A stretch of DNA of 64,000 nucleotides from the NCBI RefSeq assembly GCF_024611995.1, contig NZ_CP102509.1, forward strand, positions 4,526,001-4,590,000. The letters are read 5' to 3'. Source of the DNA: Streptomyces sp. NBC_00162. Its GTDB lineage: Bacteria; Actinomycetota; Actinomycetes; Streptomycetales; Streptomycetaceae. The notes under the pieces were generated by a model that saw only the letters and a list, made by a program, of their open reading frames with translations, made no database searches and had not been told where the DNA came from. Positions 1 to 7,640 of this stretch are shown here, one piece after another. The number at the start of each line of letters is the position of its first letter. Position 1 is the stretch's first letter. The position numbers and the translations under genes are program-made.

Positions 1-574
1 GGGCGAGGCCCTCGGCGGTGCGCGGGACGAGGGCGAGGACGGCCTCGCCCTCGCCGGTGTGGGCCGGTACGGCGATCCAGTCGGCGCTGTGTGCCCAGGG
101 GACGGCGGTCTGCGTGCCGTCCAGGGTCCAGCCGTCTTCGTCGCGGCGGGCGGTGACGGCGAGTTCGGCCGGGTCGTGGCCGGAGCGGCCGTGGGCGGCG
201 GCGGTCAGTACGAGGGTGCCGCGCCCGGCGCCGGGCAGCAGGGCGGCGGCCAGTTCGGGGCTGCCGTGGGCCTGTACGGCCATGGCGGTGGCGCAGTGTT
301 CCAGCAGCGGTACCCGGGCCAGTACCTTCGCGGCCTCGCGCAGCACCAGGCACAGGGCGACGGTGTCGAGGCCGGCGCCGCCGTGCTCCTCGGCGAGGAC
401 CAGGCTCAGCAGGTCGGATCCGGCGAGCCTGGCCCACAGCGGGCGGTCGAAGTCGTCGGCGACGGCCCCGGGGGTGAGCGCGGGGCTGGGCACGCCGTCG
501 GGTGCGACGTCCGCGAAGACGGCCTTCGCCGCCTCGACGGCCGCCTGCTGCTCCTCGGTGAAGGTGAAGTCCAC
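1..574 (-). CDS. Acyl-CoA dehydrogenase, N-terminal part (cut by window edge)
   Basis: About 191 residues of a flavin-dependent acyl-CoA dehydrogenase are visible, running off the left edge. The start is a GTG at 572-574 with a GGAGGA ribosome site just upstream; the protein opens MDFTFTEEQQAAVEAA, a typical alpha-helical N-terminal domain opening. The middle (LSLVLAEEHGGAGLDTVALCLVL) is the usual 'EEHGGxG' segment. The half seen contains no catalytic glutamate, which would lie in the missing C-terminal half. It follows paaE by 81 bp on the same strand but has its own promoter-proximal KstR-like palindrome, so it may belong to a steroid or branched-chain acyl-CoA pathway rather than to the paa operon. 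Substrate unknown. Confidence 0.85.
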   Translation of the reverse strand, partial: MDFTFTEEQQAAVEAAKAVFADVAPDGVPSPALTPGAVADDFDRPLWARLAGSDLLSLVLAEEHGGAGLDTVALCLVLREAAKVLARVPLLEHCATAMAVQAHGSPELAAALLPGAGRGTLVLTAAAHGRSGHDPAELAVTARRDEDGWTLDGTQTAVPWAHSADWIAVPAHTGEGEAVLALVPRTAEGLA

Positions 575-618
575 TGCCTGTCCTCCCGCGCGCGTTCAGG
601 TCTGACGGTGCGTCAAGA

Positions 619-632
619 TAGAACACGTTCTG
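619..632. promoter_or_regulatory. KstR-like operator upstream of the acyl-CoA dehydrogenase
   Basis: TAGAACACGTTCTG fits the KstR consensus TnnAACnnGTTnnA known from mycobacteria and rhodococci, apart from the last base. It sits 45-58 bp before the GTG start at 574, in the gap after paaE, where a repressor would act. No kstR gene is in the window; the assignment is by motif only. Confidence 0.45.
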
Positions 633-655
633 GAAATTGGACAGAGGAACTTCCC

Positions 656-1759
656 CTAGCGGTCGAAGTCGATCTCCACTTCCTCCGTCACCGGGTGCGA
701 CTGGCAGGCCAGCACGAACCCGGCCTCCGTCTCCTCTGCCTCCAGCGCGAAGTTCCGGTCCATCCGGACCTCGCCCGTCACCAGGAACGCCCGGCAGGTG
801 CCGCACACCCCGCCCTTGCAGGCGTACGGGGCGTCCGCGCGGTTGCGGAGCACCGCGTCCAGCAGGGATTCCCCGTCGCGCACCGGCCAGGTGCCGGAAC
901 GGCCGTCCAGGCGTGCGGTGACCCGCCCGTGGGAGGGGGTCGAGGCGGTGACGGCGCGGGCCGTCGCCGTGCTGTCCTCGACGTGGAAGATCTCCTCGTG
1001 CACCCGGGTCCGGGCGACGCCGAGCGCGCCCAGCGTCCGCTCCGCACCCTGCACCAGGCCGTACGGTCCGCACAGGAACCAGCCCGTCACCTCCGCCACC
1101 GGCAGCAGCGCGGGCAGCAGGGCGGCCAGCCGCTCCTCGTCCAGGCGTCCGGAGGGCAGTCCGGAATCCTGCTCCTCCCGGGAGAGGACCGTGACCAGCT
1201 GGAACCGCGCCGGATACCGGTCCTTGAGGTCGGCGACCTCCTCCAGGAACATCGTCGAAGCCGCCGTACGGTCGCTGCGCACGAGGCAGAAACGGGCGTC
1301 GGGGCGGGCGGCCAGCAGGCTCGCGGCGATCGACAGCACGGGGGTGATCCCGCTGCCGCCGACGATCGCGGCGTAGTGCCCGGCGGCCGGGGCGGCGGCC
1401 GGATCCAGGACGAACCGCCCGGCCGGGACCATCACGTCCAGCACGTCGCCGACGGCGATCTCCTTGTGCGCGAAGGTGGAGAACTCGCCGCCCTCCACCA
1501 GCCGCACGCCGACCCGCAGCTGCGCCGGGCCCGGGCCGTCGGGCGCCGGGGCGGGGGAGCAGATCGAGTAGGTGCGGCGGACCTCCGTACCGCCCTCGGG
1601 GGCGGTGCGGCGCAGGGTCAGGTGCTGGCCGGGGGCGTGGCGGTAGTCCTCGCGAAGTTCCTCGGGAACCCGCAGGGTCAGTGCCACCGAGTCGTCGGTG
1701 AGCCGTTCGACCGCAGCCACCGTCAGCGGGTGGAACGCGCCGTGGCGGGGTGCGGCCAT
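656..1759 (-). CDS. paaE: Phenylacetyl-CoA epoxidase, reductase subunit PaaE
   Basis: 367 residues. This is the reductase that passes electrons from NADPH through FAD and a [2Fe-2S] cluster to the PaaA di-iron centre of the phenylacetyl-CoA 1,2-epoxidase. The N-terminal third is a ferredoxin-reductase barrel with the flavin-binding RTYSIC segment, then an NAD(P)-binding domain beginning GGSGITPVLS. The C-terminal about 90 residues are a plant-type ferredoxin with CKGGVCGTC and a fourth cysteine in LACQS. It is the last of five paa genes: its ATG directly follows the paaD stop, so the two are probably translationally coupled. Confidence 0.95.
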   Translation of the reverse strand: MAAPRHGAFHPLTVAAVERLTDDSVALTLRVPEELREDYRHAPGQHLTLRRTAPEGGTEVRRTYSICSPAPAPDGPGPAQLRVGVRLVEGGEFSTFAHKEIAVGDVLDVMVPAGRFVLDPAAAPAAGHYAAIVGGSGITPVLSIAASLLAARPDARFCLVRSDRTAASTMFLEEVADLKDRYPARFQLVTVLSREEQDSGLPSGRLDEERLAALLPALLPVAEVTGWFLCGPYGLVQGAERTLGALGVARTRVHEEIFHVEDSTATARAVTASTPSHGRVTARLDGRSGTWPVRDGESLLDAVLRNRADAPYACKGGVCGTCRAFLVTGEVRMDRNFALEAEETEAGFVLACQSHPVTEEVEIDFDR

Positions 1760-2266
1760 CTACAGCTCCTTGAAGTGGTCGAACGGTTCGCGGCAGGCGG
1801 TGCAGCGGCGCAGCGCCTTGCAGGCGGTGGAGGAGAACCGGCTGAGCAGTTCGGTGTCGGTGGACCCGCAGTGCGGGCAGCGGACCGACAGGGTCAGCGG
1901 GACCGGCCCGCCGGCCGCGTGCGGGCGCGGCGGGGCGATGCCGAACTCGGCGAGCTTGCGGCGGCCCTCGGCGCTGATGTCGTCGGTCGACCAGGCGGGA
2001 GCCAGCACGGTGGTCACCCGCACCTCGGGTATCCCGTGGCCGGTCAGGACCCGCTCGATGTCGGCGGACATGGCCTCGATGGCCGGGCAGCCGGTGTAGG
2101 TGGGGGTGAGGGTGACCTCGGCGCGGCCGTCCTCGTCCACCCGCACCCCGCGCACCACGCCGAGCTCGCCCAGGGTGAGCACGGGCAGCTCGGGGTCCGG
2201 GACGGACCCGGCCAGCTCGGCCAGCTCCGCCTCCAGGCGCGTCGTACCGGCGTGGGCGGTCACCAT
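1760..2266 (-). CDS. paaD: Phenylacetyl-CoA epoxidase assembly subunit PaaD
   Basis: 168 residues. The first about 90 residues are a MIP18/DUF59-type domain (LPVLTLGELGVVRGVRV, then TPTYTGCPAIE), associated with iron-sulfur or metal centre maturation. The C-terminus carries a zinc-ribbon pattern CPHC...CTAC (PaaD-specific extension). In characterised systems PaaD is not part of the purified epoxidase but is needed for activity, probably for assembling the PaaE cluster or PaaA iron centre. It overlaps the end of paaC by 7 bp; a GTG one codon further in would give the four-base GTGA overlap. Confidence 0.94.
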   Translation of the reverse strand: MVTAHAGTTRLEAELAELAGSVPDPELPVLTLGELGVVRGVRVDEDGRAEVTLTPTYTGCPAIEAMSADIERVLTGHGIPEVRVTTVLAPAWSTDDISAEGRRKLAEFGIAPPRPHAAGGPVPLTLSVRCPHCGSTDTELLSRFSSTACKALRRCTACREPFDHFKEL

Positions 2267-2985
2267 GACGCCCCCGGGTGGCTGCGGTGCAGGTGCTGCA
2301 TCTCGGCGAGCAGCAGGCCGAAGGGCTCGGTGTGCAGGCCCTGGCGCCCGGCTCCGGCCGCCCAGGCGCCGGTGCGCGGCCCCTCGGGCAGCGCGAGCCC
2401 GGCCCGCTCCAGTACGCCGGTCACGGCGGCCAGCCAGCGCCCTTCAAGGGCGGCCCAGTCCAGGCCGTCGAGGCCGTCCACCGGCTGGAACATCTCGCCG
2501 GTGTACTTCCACAGGGCGTCCAGGGCGGCGCGGATGCGCCTGCGGCTCTCCTCGGTGCCGTCGCCGAGCCGCAGGGTCCACTGCTCGGCGTGGTCGCGGT
2601 GGTACGCGGTCTCCTTGACGGCCTTGGCCGCCAGCGGCGCGAACGGGCCGTCCCCGCGCGCCAGCTCCCCGTAGAGCTCGTGCTGGTAGAAGGAGAAGAA
2701 GAGCTGGCGGGCGATGGTGTGGGCGAAGTCGCCGTTGGGCTGCTCGACCAGCTGGAGGTTGCGGAAGGAGCGCTCCTCGCGCAGGAACGCCAGCTCGTCC
2801 TCGTCGCCGGCCATGGTCAGCAGGATGCGGGCCTGGCCGAGCAGGTCGAGGGCGATGTTCGCGAGCGCGACCTCCTCCTCCAGCACGGGGGCGTGCCCCG
2901 CCCATTCGCCGAGGCGGTGGGAGAGGATCAGGGCGTCGTCGCCGAGGGCGAGGGCCGCCGACGGCATGACATCGGTGCTGGTCAC
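2260..2985 (-). CDS. paaC: Phenylacetyl-CoA epoxidase structural subunit PaaC
   Basis: 241 residues, a ferritin-like four-helix protein that pairs with PaaA in the epoxidase core without itself holding the di-iron site. Family features are the N-terminal LGDDALILSHRLGEW and the helix with FYQHELYGEL, followed by AYHRDHAEQWTLRLGDGTEES. The GTG start at 2983-2985 overlaps the paaB stop in a GTGA junction, so translation should be coupled. Confidence 0.95.
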   Translation of the reverse strand: MTSTDVMPSAALALGDDALILSHRLGEWAGHAPVLEEEVALANIALDLLGQARILLTMAGDEDELAFLREERSFRNLQLVEQPNGDFAHTIARQLFFSFYQHELYGELARGDGPFAPLAAKAVKETAYHRDHAEQWTLRLGDGTEESRRRIRAALDALWKYTGEMFQPVDGLDGLDWAALEGRWLAAVTGVLERAGLALPEGPRTGAWAAGAGRQGLHTEPFGLLLAEMQHLHRSHPGASW

Positions 2986-3266
2986 AGGTGGCTCACCCCC
3001 TCCGGGATGTCGTAGAAGGTCGGGTGCCGGTAGGGCTTGTCGGCGGACGGGGCGAAGAAGGGGTCGCGCTCGTCCGGCGAGGAGGCGGTGATCTCGGTGG
3101 AGGGCACCACCCAGATGGAGATGCCCTCACCGCGCCGGGTGTAGAGGTCGCGGGCGTTGCGCAGGGCCATCTCCGCGTCCGGGGCGTGCAGGCTTCCCGC
3201 GTGCGTGTGCGAGAGGCCGCGCCGCGAGCGCACGAACACCTCCCACAGGGGCCAGTTCTGCGTCAT
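2982..3266 (-). CDS. paaB: Phenylacetyl-CoA epoxidase subunit PaaB
   Basis: 94 residues, the usual PaaB length. The ATG at 3264-3266 is preceded by GAGGAGG, and the sequence [20 protein letters not shown] is the family signature. The reading frame stays open further upstream, but that stretch lies inside paaA in another frame and is not coding. PaaB is a small bridging subunit of the PaaABCE complex. It overlaps paaA by 4 bp and paaC by 4 bp. Confidence 0.95.
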   Translation of the reverse strand: MTQNWPLWEVFVRSRRGLSHTHAGSLHAPDAEMALRNARDLYTRRGEGISIWVVPSTEITASSPDERDPFFAPSADKPYRHPTFYDIPEGVSHL

Positions 3267-4297
3267 ACCCGTGCCTCCTCGTTCTTTTCGGCGTGTGCCG
3301 CCTGCTTCTCCGCATACGCCGCGGCCGCGTCGCGTACCCAGGCGCCTTCCTCGTGTGCCGTGCGCCGCTGGCTGAGGCGCTGCTCGTTGCACGGGCCGTT
3401 GCCCTTGAGCACGTTCCAGAACTCCGCCCAGTCGATGGCGCCGAAGTCGTGGTGGCCGCGCTCCTCGTTCCACTTCAGGTCCGGGTCGGGCAGCGTCAGG
3501 CCCAGGGCCTCCGCCTGCGGGACGGCGATGTCCACGAACCGCTGGCGCAGCTCGTCGTTCGAGTGCCGCTTGATCCGCCAGGCCATCGACTGCGCCGAGT
3601 GCGCCGACTCGTCGTCCGGCGGGCCGAACATCATCAGCGAGGGCCACCACCAGCGGTCGACCGCGTCCTGGGCCATGGCGTGCTGCGCCTCGGTGCCCTT
3701 GGACAGGGTCATGAGGAGCTCGAAGCCCTGGCGCTGGTGGAAGGACTCCTCCTTGCAGATCCGGACCATGGCGCGGGCGTACGGGCCGTAGGAGCAGCGG
3801 CAGATCGGCACCTGGTTGGTGATCGCCGCGCCGTCCACCAGCCAGCCGATGGCGCCGACGTCCGCCCAGGTCAGGGTGGGGTAGTTGAAGATCGAGGAGT
3901 ACTTCTGCTTCCCCGCGTGGAGCTTGTCGAGCAGCTCGTCGCGGCTGGTGCCCAGGGTCTCCGCGGCGCTGTAGAGGTACAGCCCGTGGCCGGCCTCGTC
4001 CTGCACCTTGGCCATCAGGATCGCCTTGCGGCGCAGCGAGGGCGCCCGCGTGATCCAGTTCGCCTCGGGCTGCATGCCGATGATCTCGGAGTGGGCGTGC
4101 TGGGCCATCTGACGCACCAGGGAGGCGCGGTATTCCTCGGGCATCCAGTCGCGCGGCTCCACGCGCTCCTCCGCCGCGACGGCCGCGTCGAACGCCGCCG
4201 CGAGCTGTGCGCCCAGGTCAGCATCCATGCCTGTGCCATCCGTCCCGTCTGTCCCGAGGGCCGTTTCCGGCCCCGTCTCCGGGGTCACTGCCACCAT
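3263..4297 (-). CDS. paaA: Phenylacetyl-CoA epoxidase catalytic subunit PaaA
   Basis: 344 residues from the ATG at 4295-4297 (GGGGA ribosome site 6 bp upstream); an in-frame ATG at 4339 lies inside the PaaR-like operator and is unlikely. PaaA holds the di-iron site that inserts oxygen into the phenyl ring of phenylacetyl-CoA. Ferritin-like iron ligands are visible in [10 protein letters not shown] and [12 protein letters not shown]. First gene of paaABCDE and directly downstream of the palindrome at 4343-4360, so expression is probably derepressed by phenylacetyl-CoA through the TetR regulator encoded at 12629. The first about 30 residues (rich in G, T and D) are an unconserved extension. Confidence 0.95.
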   Translation of the reverse strand: MVAVTPETGPETALGTDGTDGTGMDADLGAQLAAAFDAAVAAEERVEPRDWMPEEYRASLVRQMAQHAHSEIIGMQPEANWITRAPSLRRKAILMAKVQDEAGHGLYLYSAAETLGTSRDELLDKLHAGKQKYSSIFNYPTLTWADVGAIGWLVDGAAITNQVPICRCSYGPYARAMVRICKEESFHQRQGFELLMTLSKGTEAQHAMAQDAVDRWWWPSLMMFGPPDDESAHSAQSMAWRIKRHSNDELRQRFVDIAVPQAEALGLTLPDPDLKWNEERGHHDFGAIDWAEFWNVLKGNGPCNEQRLSQRRTAHEEGAWVRDAAAAYAEKQAAHAEKNEEARV

Positions 4298-4342
4298 CGC
4301 GGTCCCCTGCCTGCGTGTGTCGGCCGACCGTCCGGCCAACCG

Positions 4343-4360
4343 ACCGACCGATCGTTCGGT
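4343..4360. promoter_or_regulatory. PaaR-type operator in front of paaABCDE
   Basis: The 18-mer ACCGACCGATCGTTCGGT is an imperfect palindrome (one mismatched pair). Its reverse complement differs by one base from 11040-11057 and by two from 13981-13998. It lies 46 bp before the paaA ATG, in the only promoter region of the paaABCDE operon. A tandem ACCG run just before it (4340-4350) may extend the site. Confidence 0.7.
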
Positions 4361-4444
4361 TCATCCTCTTCAATGGTGAGTCGGCGGCCCGTAGGGTGTC
4401 AACCTCTGAGGTCAACCCTGTGGATGCCGGACGATCGGGGCGGG

Positions 4445-5107
4445 ATGGATTCGAACGAGCGGGAGCCCGCCGCGGGGGCCGCTCCCCCGCCCCCGCGGGC
4501 ACCCGGAATCGCGGGTCTCTCCTCCCCCTACCGGGTGGTCGTCGCGCTGGCCCTCGGGGCCGTCGCCGTGGCCGCCTGCGGGCATCTCGCGTTCGTTTTC
4601 CTGCACGTCGCCCCGTCCAACACGGTCAGCAAGCAGCACGCGCGGACGGTGGACGACTGGATCTACCCCGAGTTCGAACAGAACTGGAAGCTCTTCGCGC
4701 CCAACCCGCTGCAGCAGAACATCGCGGTGGAGGTGCGCGCGCAGATACGTACGGCCGGCGGCGAGCTCGTCACCACCGACTGGCGCAACCTGAGCGCCGA
4801 GGACGGCGCGGCCATCCGGCACAGCCTGCTGCCGAGCCACACGGAGCAGAACGAGCTCCGCCGGGCCTGGGACTTCTTCACCGGCTCCCACGACGAGGAG
4901 AACAAGCCGAACGGCGAGCGCGGTGAGCTGTCCGAGCAGTACCTGCGGCGGATCGCGGTGAACCGGCTCGCCCCGGCCCATCCCGGCGGGCACATCCTGC
5001 GGATCCAGCTGCGCTCGGCGACGACGGCCGTGGCCGCGCCGAAGTGGAGCGACGAGACGACCGACACCGAGACGTACTACCGGGAGCTGCCGTGGTGGAC
5101 GGTGTGA
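4445..5107 (+). CDS. DUF5819 family membrane-anchored protein
   Basis: 220 residues. A Pro/Ala-rich cytoplasmic tail of about 30 residues is followed by one hydrophobic segment (VVVALALGAVAVAACGHLAF) and an extracytoplasmic domain with the family signature YPEFEQNWKLFAPNPLQQN. Function unknown. The stop overlaps the start of the HTTM gene, so the two are co-translated and probably act together. An in-frame ATG at 4424 would add seven residues but has no better ribosome site. It reads away from paaA across the PaaR-type operator, so it could be affected by it. Confidence 0.85.
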   Translation: MDSNEREPAAGAAPPPPRAPGIAGLSSPYRVVVALALGAVAVAACGHLAFVFLHVAPSNTVSKQHARTVDDWIYPEFEQNWKLFAPNPLQQNIAVEVRAQIRTAGGELVTTDWRNLSAEDGAAIRHSLLPSHTEQNELRRAWDFFTGSHDEENKPNGERGELSEQYLRRIAVNRLAPAHPGGHILRIQLRSATTAVAAPKWSDETTDTETYYRELPWWTV

Positions 5108-6243
5108 GAACCGCTCTGGCGAAGGTCACCGGGCAGGCCATGGGCCCGTACCAGAGCGCCGTGATCCGCATCGGCTTCGCCGGGACCTGGCTCTTCTTCC
5201 TGCTGCGCGAGTTCCCGCACCGCGGCGAGCTCTACGGGCCGGACGGGCCGTGGAGCTGGGCGCTGGCGGAACGGCTGACCGCCTCGAACGGGGCCTTCAC
5301 GGTCCTGATGTGGTCCGACTCGAGGCTGTGCTTCGAGATCGTCTACGCGGTGGCCGTGCTGGCGAGCGTGGGGCTGCTGCTGGGCTGGCGGACACGGGCC
5401 ATGTCCGTGCTGTTCATGGTCGGGGTGCTCTCGCTGCAGAACCGCAGCGTGTTCATGGGCGACGGCGGGGACAACGTCATCCACCTGATGGCGGTCTACC
5501 TGGTGCTGACCCGGTGCGCGCAGGTGTGGTCGCTGGACGCGCGGCGGTCCCGGCTGCGGGGATCGGCTTCCGCGGGAGCCGCCGGGCCGGTGCTGTGGGC
5601 CGCGGCGGGTCTGGTGTTCGCGTACGGGGCGGTGACCGGGCGCTTCAGCGCGGGCTGGCTGTCGGCGTTCGCGGCGGTGTGGGTGGTCTGCGGGCTGTGG
5701 TGGCTGGTGGACCGGTACGAGGAGGACGGGGAGGGCCGGGCGGCCCTGGACGTGCTGGCCAACCTGCTGCACAACGCCGGAATGCTGGTGATCATGGCGG
5801 AGGTGTGCCTGATCTACGCGACGGCGGGCTGGTACAAGATCCAGGGATCGCGGTGGCAGGACGGGACGGCGCTGTACTACCCGCTCGGGCTGGACTACTT
5901 CACCCCGTGGCCGGGGCTGTCCGCGCTGCTCGCGAGCAGCGGGACGATGGTCATGCTGCTGTCCTACGGGACGGTGGCGGTGCAGGTGGCGTTTCCGTTC
6001 ACGGTGTTCAACCGGCGGATCAAGAACGTGCTGCTGGCCGTGATGATGCTGGAGCATGCCGGGATCGCGGTGCTGCTGGGGCTGCCGTTCTTCTCCTTGG
6101 CGATGATCGCCGCCGACGCGGTCTTTCTGCCGACGGTGTTCCTGGTCTGGCTGGGAGCCAGGGTCGCCGCGCTGCGGCCCGCGCGGAGCGCGGCTGCGCC
6201 GGCCCCGGCCCCCGCGGAGCCGAGCCCGGCCCTCCCCGGCTGA
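5095..6243 (+). CDS. HTTM-domain multi-spanning membrane protein
   Basis: About 382 residues with some 8-9 hydrophobic segments. The HTTM (horizontally transferred transmembrane) domain is the membrane part shared with vitamin-K-dependent gamma-carboxylases; signature stretches here are NRSVFMGDGGDNVI and TAGWYKIQGSRWQDGTALYY. The bacterial members are mostly uncharacterised. The start is unsure: GTG codons at 5092, 5095 and 5104 all overlap the DUF5819 stop; 5092/5095 sit at a suitable distance from GGGAG, while 5104 gives a classical GTGA overlap. The C-terminal tail is an Ala/Pro linker without a domain. Confidence 0.85.
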   Translation: MDGVRTALAKVTGQAMGPYQSAVIRIGFAGTWLFFLLREFPHRGELYGPDGPWSWALAERLTASNGAFTVLMWSDSRLCFEIVYAVAVLASVGLLLGWRTRAMSVLFMVGVLSLQNRSVFMGDGGDNVIHLMAVYLVLTRCAQVWSLDARRSRLRGSASAGAAGPVLWAAAGLVFAYGAVTGRFSAGWLSAFAAVWVVCGLWWLVDRYEEDGEGRAALDVLANLLHNAGMLVIMAEVCLIYATAGWYKIQGSRWQDGTALYYPLGLDYFTPWPGLSALLASSGTMVMLLSYGTVAVQVAFPFTVFNRRIKNVLLAVMMLEHAGIAVLLGLPFFSLAMIAADAVFLPTVFLVWLGARVAALRPARSAAAPAPAPAEPSPALPG

Positions 6244-6301
6244 CCGGGGCGCGGGGCAGCGCCGCGCAGCCCTGCGGGCCGGGACCGTAGGGTTCGGAGA
6301 C

Positions 6302-7060
6302 ATGAGTGACGAGCAGAGCCCCGAAGAGGTCGTGCGGCAGTGGCGGGAAGCCGTCGGGCAGGACGGGCTCGTGCTGCTGGACGGGTTCCACGCGCTGAAG
6401 CACGCCCTGCGGTTCGGGGCCGAGGTGCGGATGGCCGTCGCCGAGGATCCCGGCGCCGTACGGGCGCTCGCCGGTGAGCTGGCTCCGGACGTCGAGGCCG
6501 ACGTGGCCCGGCTCGTGCGGGCGGCGCCGCTGAAGGGGCTGCTGGCCCGCGTGCACCCCACCGGGGTCGCGGCCCTGGCCGTACGGCCCGACCGGGCGGC
6601 GGGTCTCGCGGCCCTGCGCCGGCTGCCGCGCCCCGCGCCCGTCGTCGTCCTCGACAACCCCCGCAACCTCGGCAACGTCGGAGCCGTCGTCCGCCTCGCC
6701 GCCGGCTTCGGCGCCACCGGCGTGGTCACCCGCGGCGACCTCGACCCCTGGCATCCGAACGTGGTCCGGGCCGGGGCCGGGCTGCACTACGCCACCACCG
6801 TCGAGCGCCTCGGGCTGGACGAACTGCCGCCCGGGCCGCTCTACGCGCTCGACCCGGAGGGTGAGGACATCCGCACCCTCACCCTCCCGGACGACGCGCT
6901 GCTCGCCTTCGGTTCGGAGCGCCACGGCATCTCACCCGAGCTGCGGGAACGAGCCGACCATCTGGTGTCCCTGCCGATGCGCCCGCAGGTCTCCAGCTAC
7001 AACCTGGCGACCTCGGTTGCCATGACCCTCTTCCACTGGGGCGGACCGACCGCTGTCTAG
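6302..7060 (+). CDS. SpoU/TrmH-family RNA 2'-O-methyltransferase
   Basis: 252 residues. SPOUT-fold methyltransferase using S-adenosylmethionine, with all three motifs: NPRNLGNVGAVVRLA (motif 1), LLAFGSERHGIS (motif 2) and VSLPMRPQVSSYNLATSVAM (motif 3, the knot). The N-terminal about 100 residues form the variable substrate-binding part. The RNA target cannot be told from sequence. TAGGGT lies 8 bp before the ATG, compatible with a leaderless transcript, although GGAGAC could also act as ribosome site. Its stop overlaps the stop of the convergent secreted-protein gene by 4 bp. Confidence 0.93.
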   Translation: MSDEQSPEEVVRQWREAVGQDGLVLLDGFHALKHALRFGAEVRMAVAEDPGAVRALAGELAPDVEADVARLVRAAPLKGLLARVHPTGVAALAVRPDRAAGLAALRRLPRPAPVVVLDNPRNLGNVGAVVRLAAGFGATGVVTRGDLDPWHPNVVRAGAGLHYATTVERLGLDELPPGPLYALDPEGEDIRTLTLPDDALLAFGSERHGISPELRERADHLVSLPMRPQVSSYNLATSVAMTLFHWGGPTAV

Positions 7061-7470
7061 CAGTTGATTCCCCAGAGGGAAGCGGTCTCGTTCGTCTTGA
7101 TCTTGTGCCATCCGCTGTACCAGACCACCGGGTAGTTGTAGGCGCCCCCGTAGATCACGCCGCTGACCGAGCAGCCACCGGAGATGTACACGCCGTCGAC
7201 ATCGGTCCCGTTGCCGCCGAGGGACGTCCCGGACGGAACGTAGCGGGCGTTGGCCCAGCGGTCGTTGTCGTTGTTCCCCCATTCCAGGGTGGCGTAAAGG
7301 CCGCGCCCGGTGGTGTTGTTCAGCGTTCCGCAGCCGTACCACTCGCACCCTCCCGTGATTCCCTCCGTCGCGGCGCTCGCGGACGGTGCCGCGGTCAGGA
7401 AAAGACCGGCGACCATGGCTGCGACAACGGTGACCGACCGCGCCGAGCGGCGCAGTTTGAGCAGAGACAT
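7057..7470 (-). CDS. Small secreted protein of unknown function
   Basis: 137 residues from the ATG at 7468-7470 (GGAGGGG ribosome site); an upstream GTG would add a His-rich stretch unlike a signal peptide. A Sec signal peptide is clear: RRSARS, a hydrophobic core and cleavage near PSASA-ATEG. The mature protein is about 95 residues, rich in G, Y, W and N, with four cysteines (CEW, CGT, CSV and the last residue) that could form two disulfides. No family recognised. Base composition is less GC-rich than its neighbours, as in the divergent HTH-glycosidase gene 170 bp away. Confidence 0.8.
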   Translation of the reverse strand: MSLLKLRRSARSVTVVAAMVAGLFLTAAPSASAATEGITGGCEWYGCGTLNNTTGRGLYATLEWGNNDNDRWANARYVPSGTSLGGNGTDVDGVYISGGCSVSGVIYGGAYNYPVVWYSGWHKIKTNETASLWGINC

Positions 7471-7640
7471 TTCGGTTTCCCCTCCGTGGTGGTGCATTTC
7501 GCTTGGACACAGCCTGTGTCAATTCCCGGCGCCGCCGCAACGGATTGGACTAGGCTGGGAGCCTGGGATGGTATGGCCATCTTGACCTGCGGAGATACCG
7601 CGCCCTGGGACGGATGTCCGGCGCGGAGGGGGGATCTGCC

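Noticed and set aside
59..2674. 871-codon open frame on the plus strand
   Set aside because: It lies antisense to paaC, paaD, paaE and the acyl-CoA dehydrogenase. Low-complexity Gly/Ala/Arg composition marks it as a GC-rich shadow frame.
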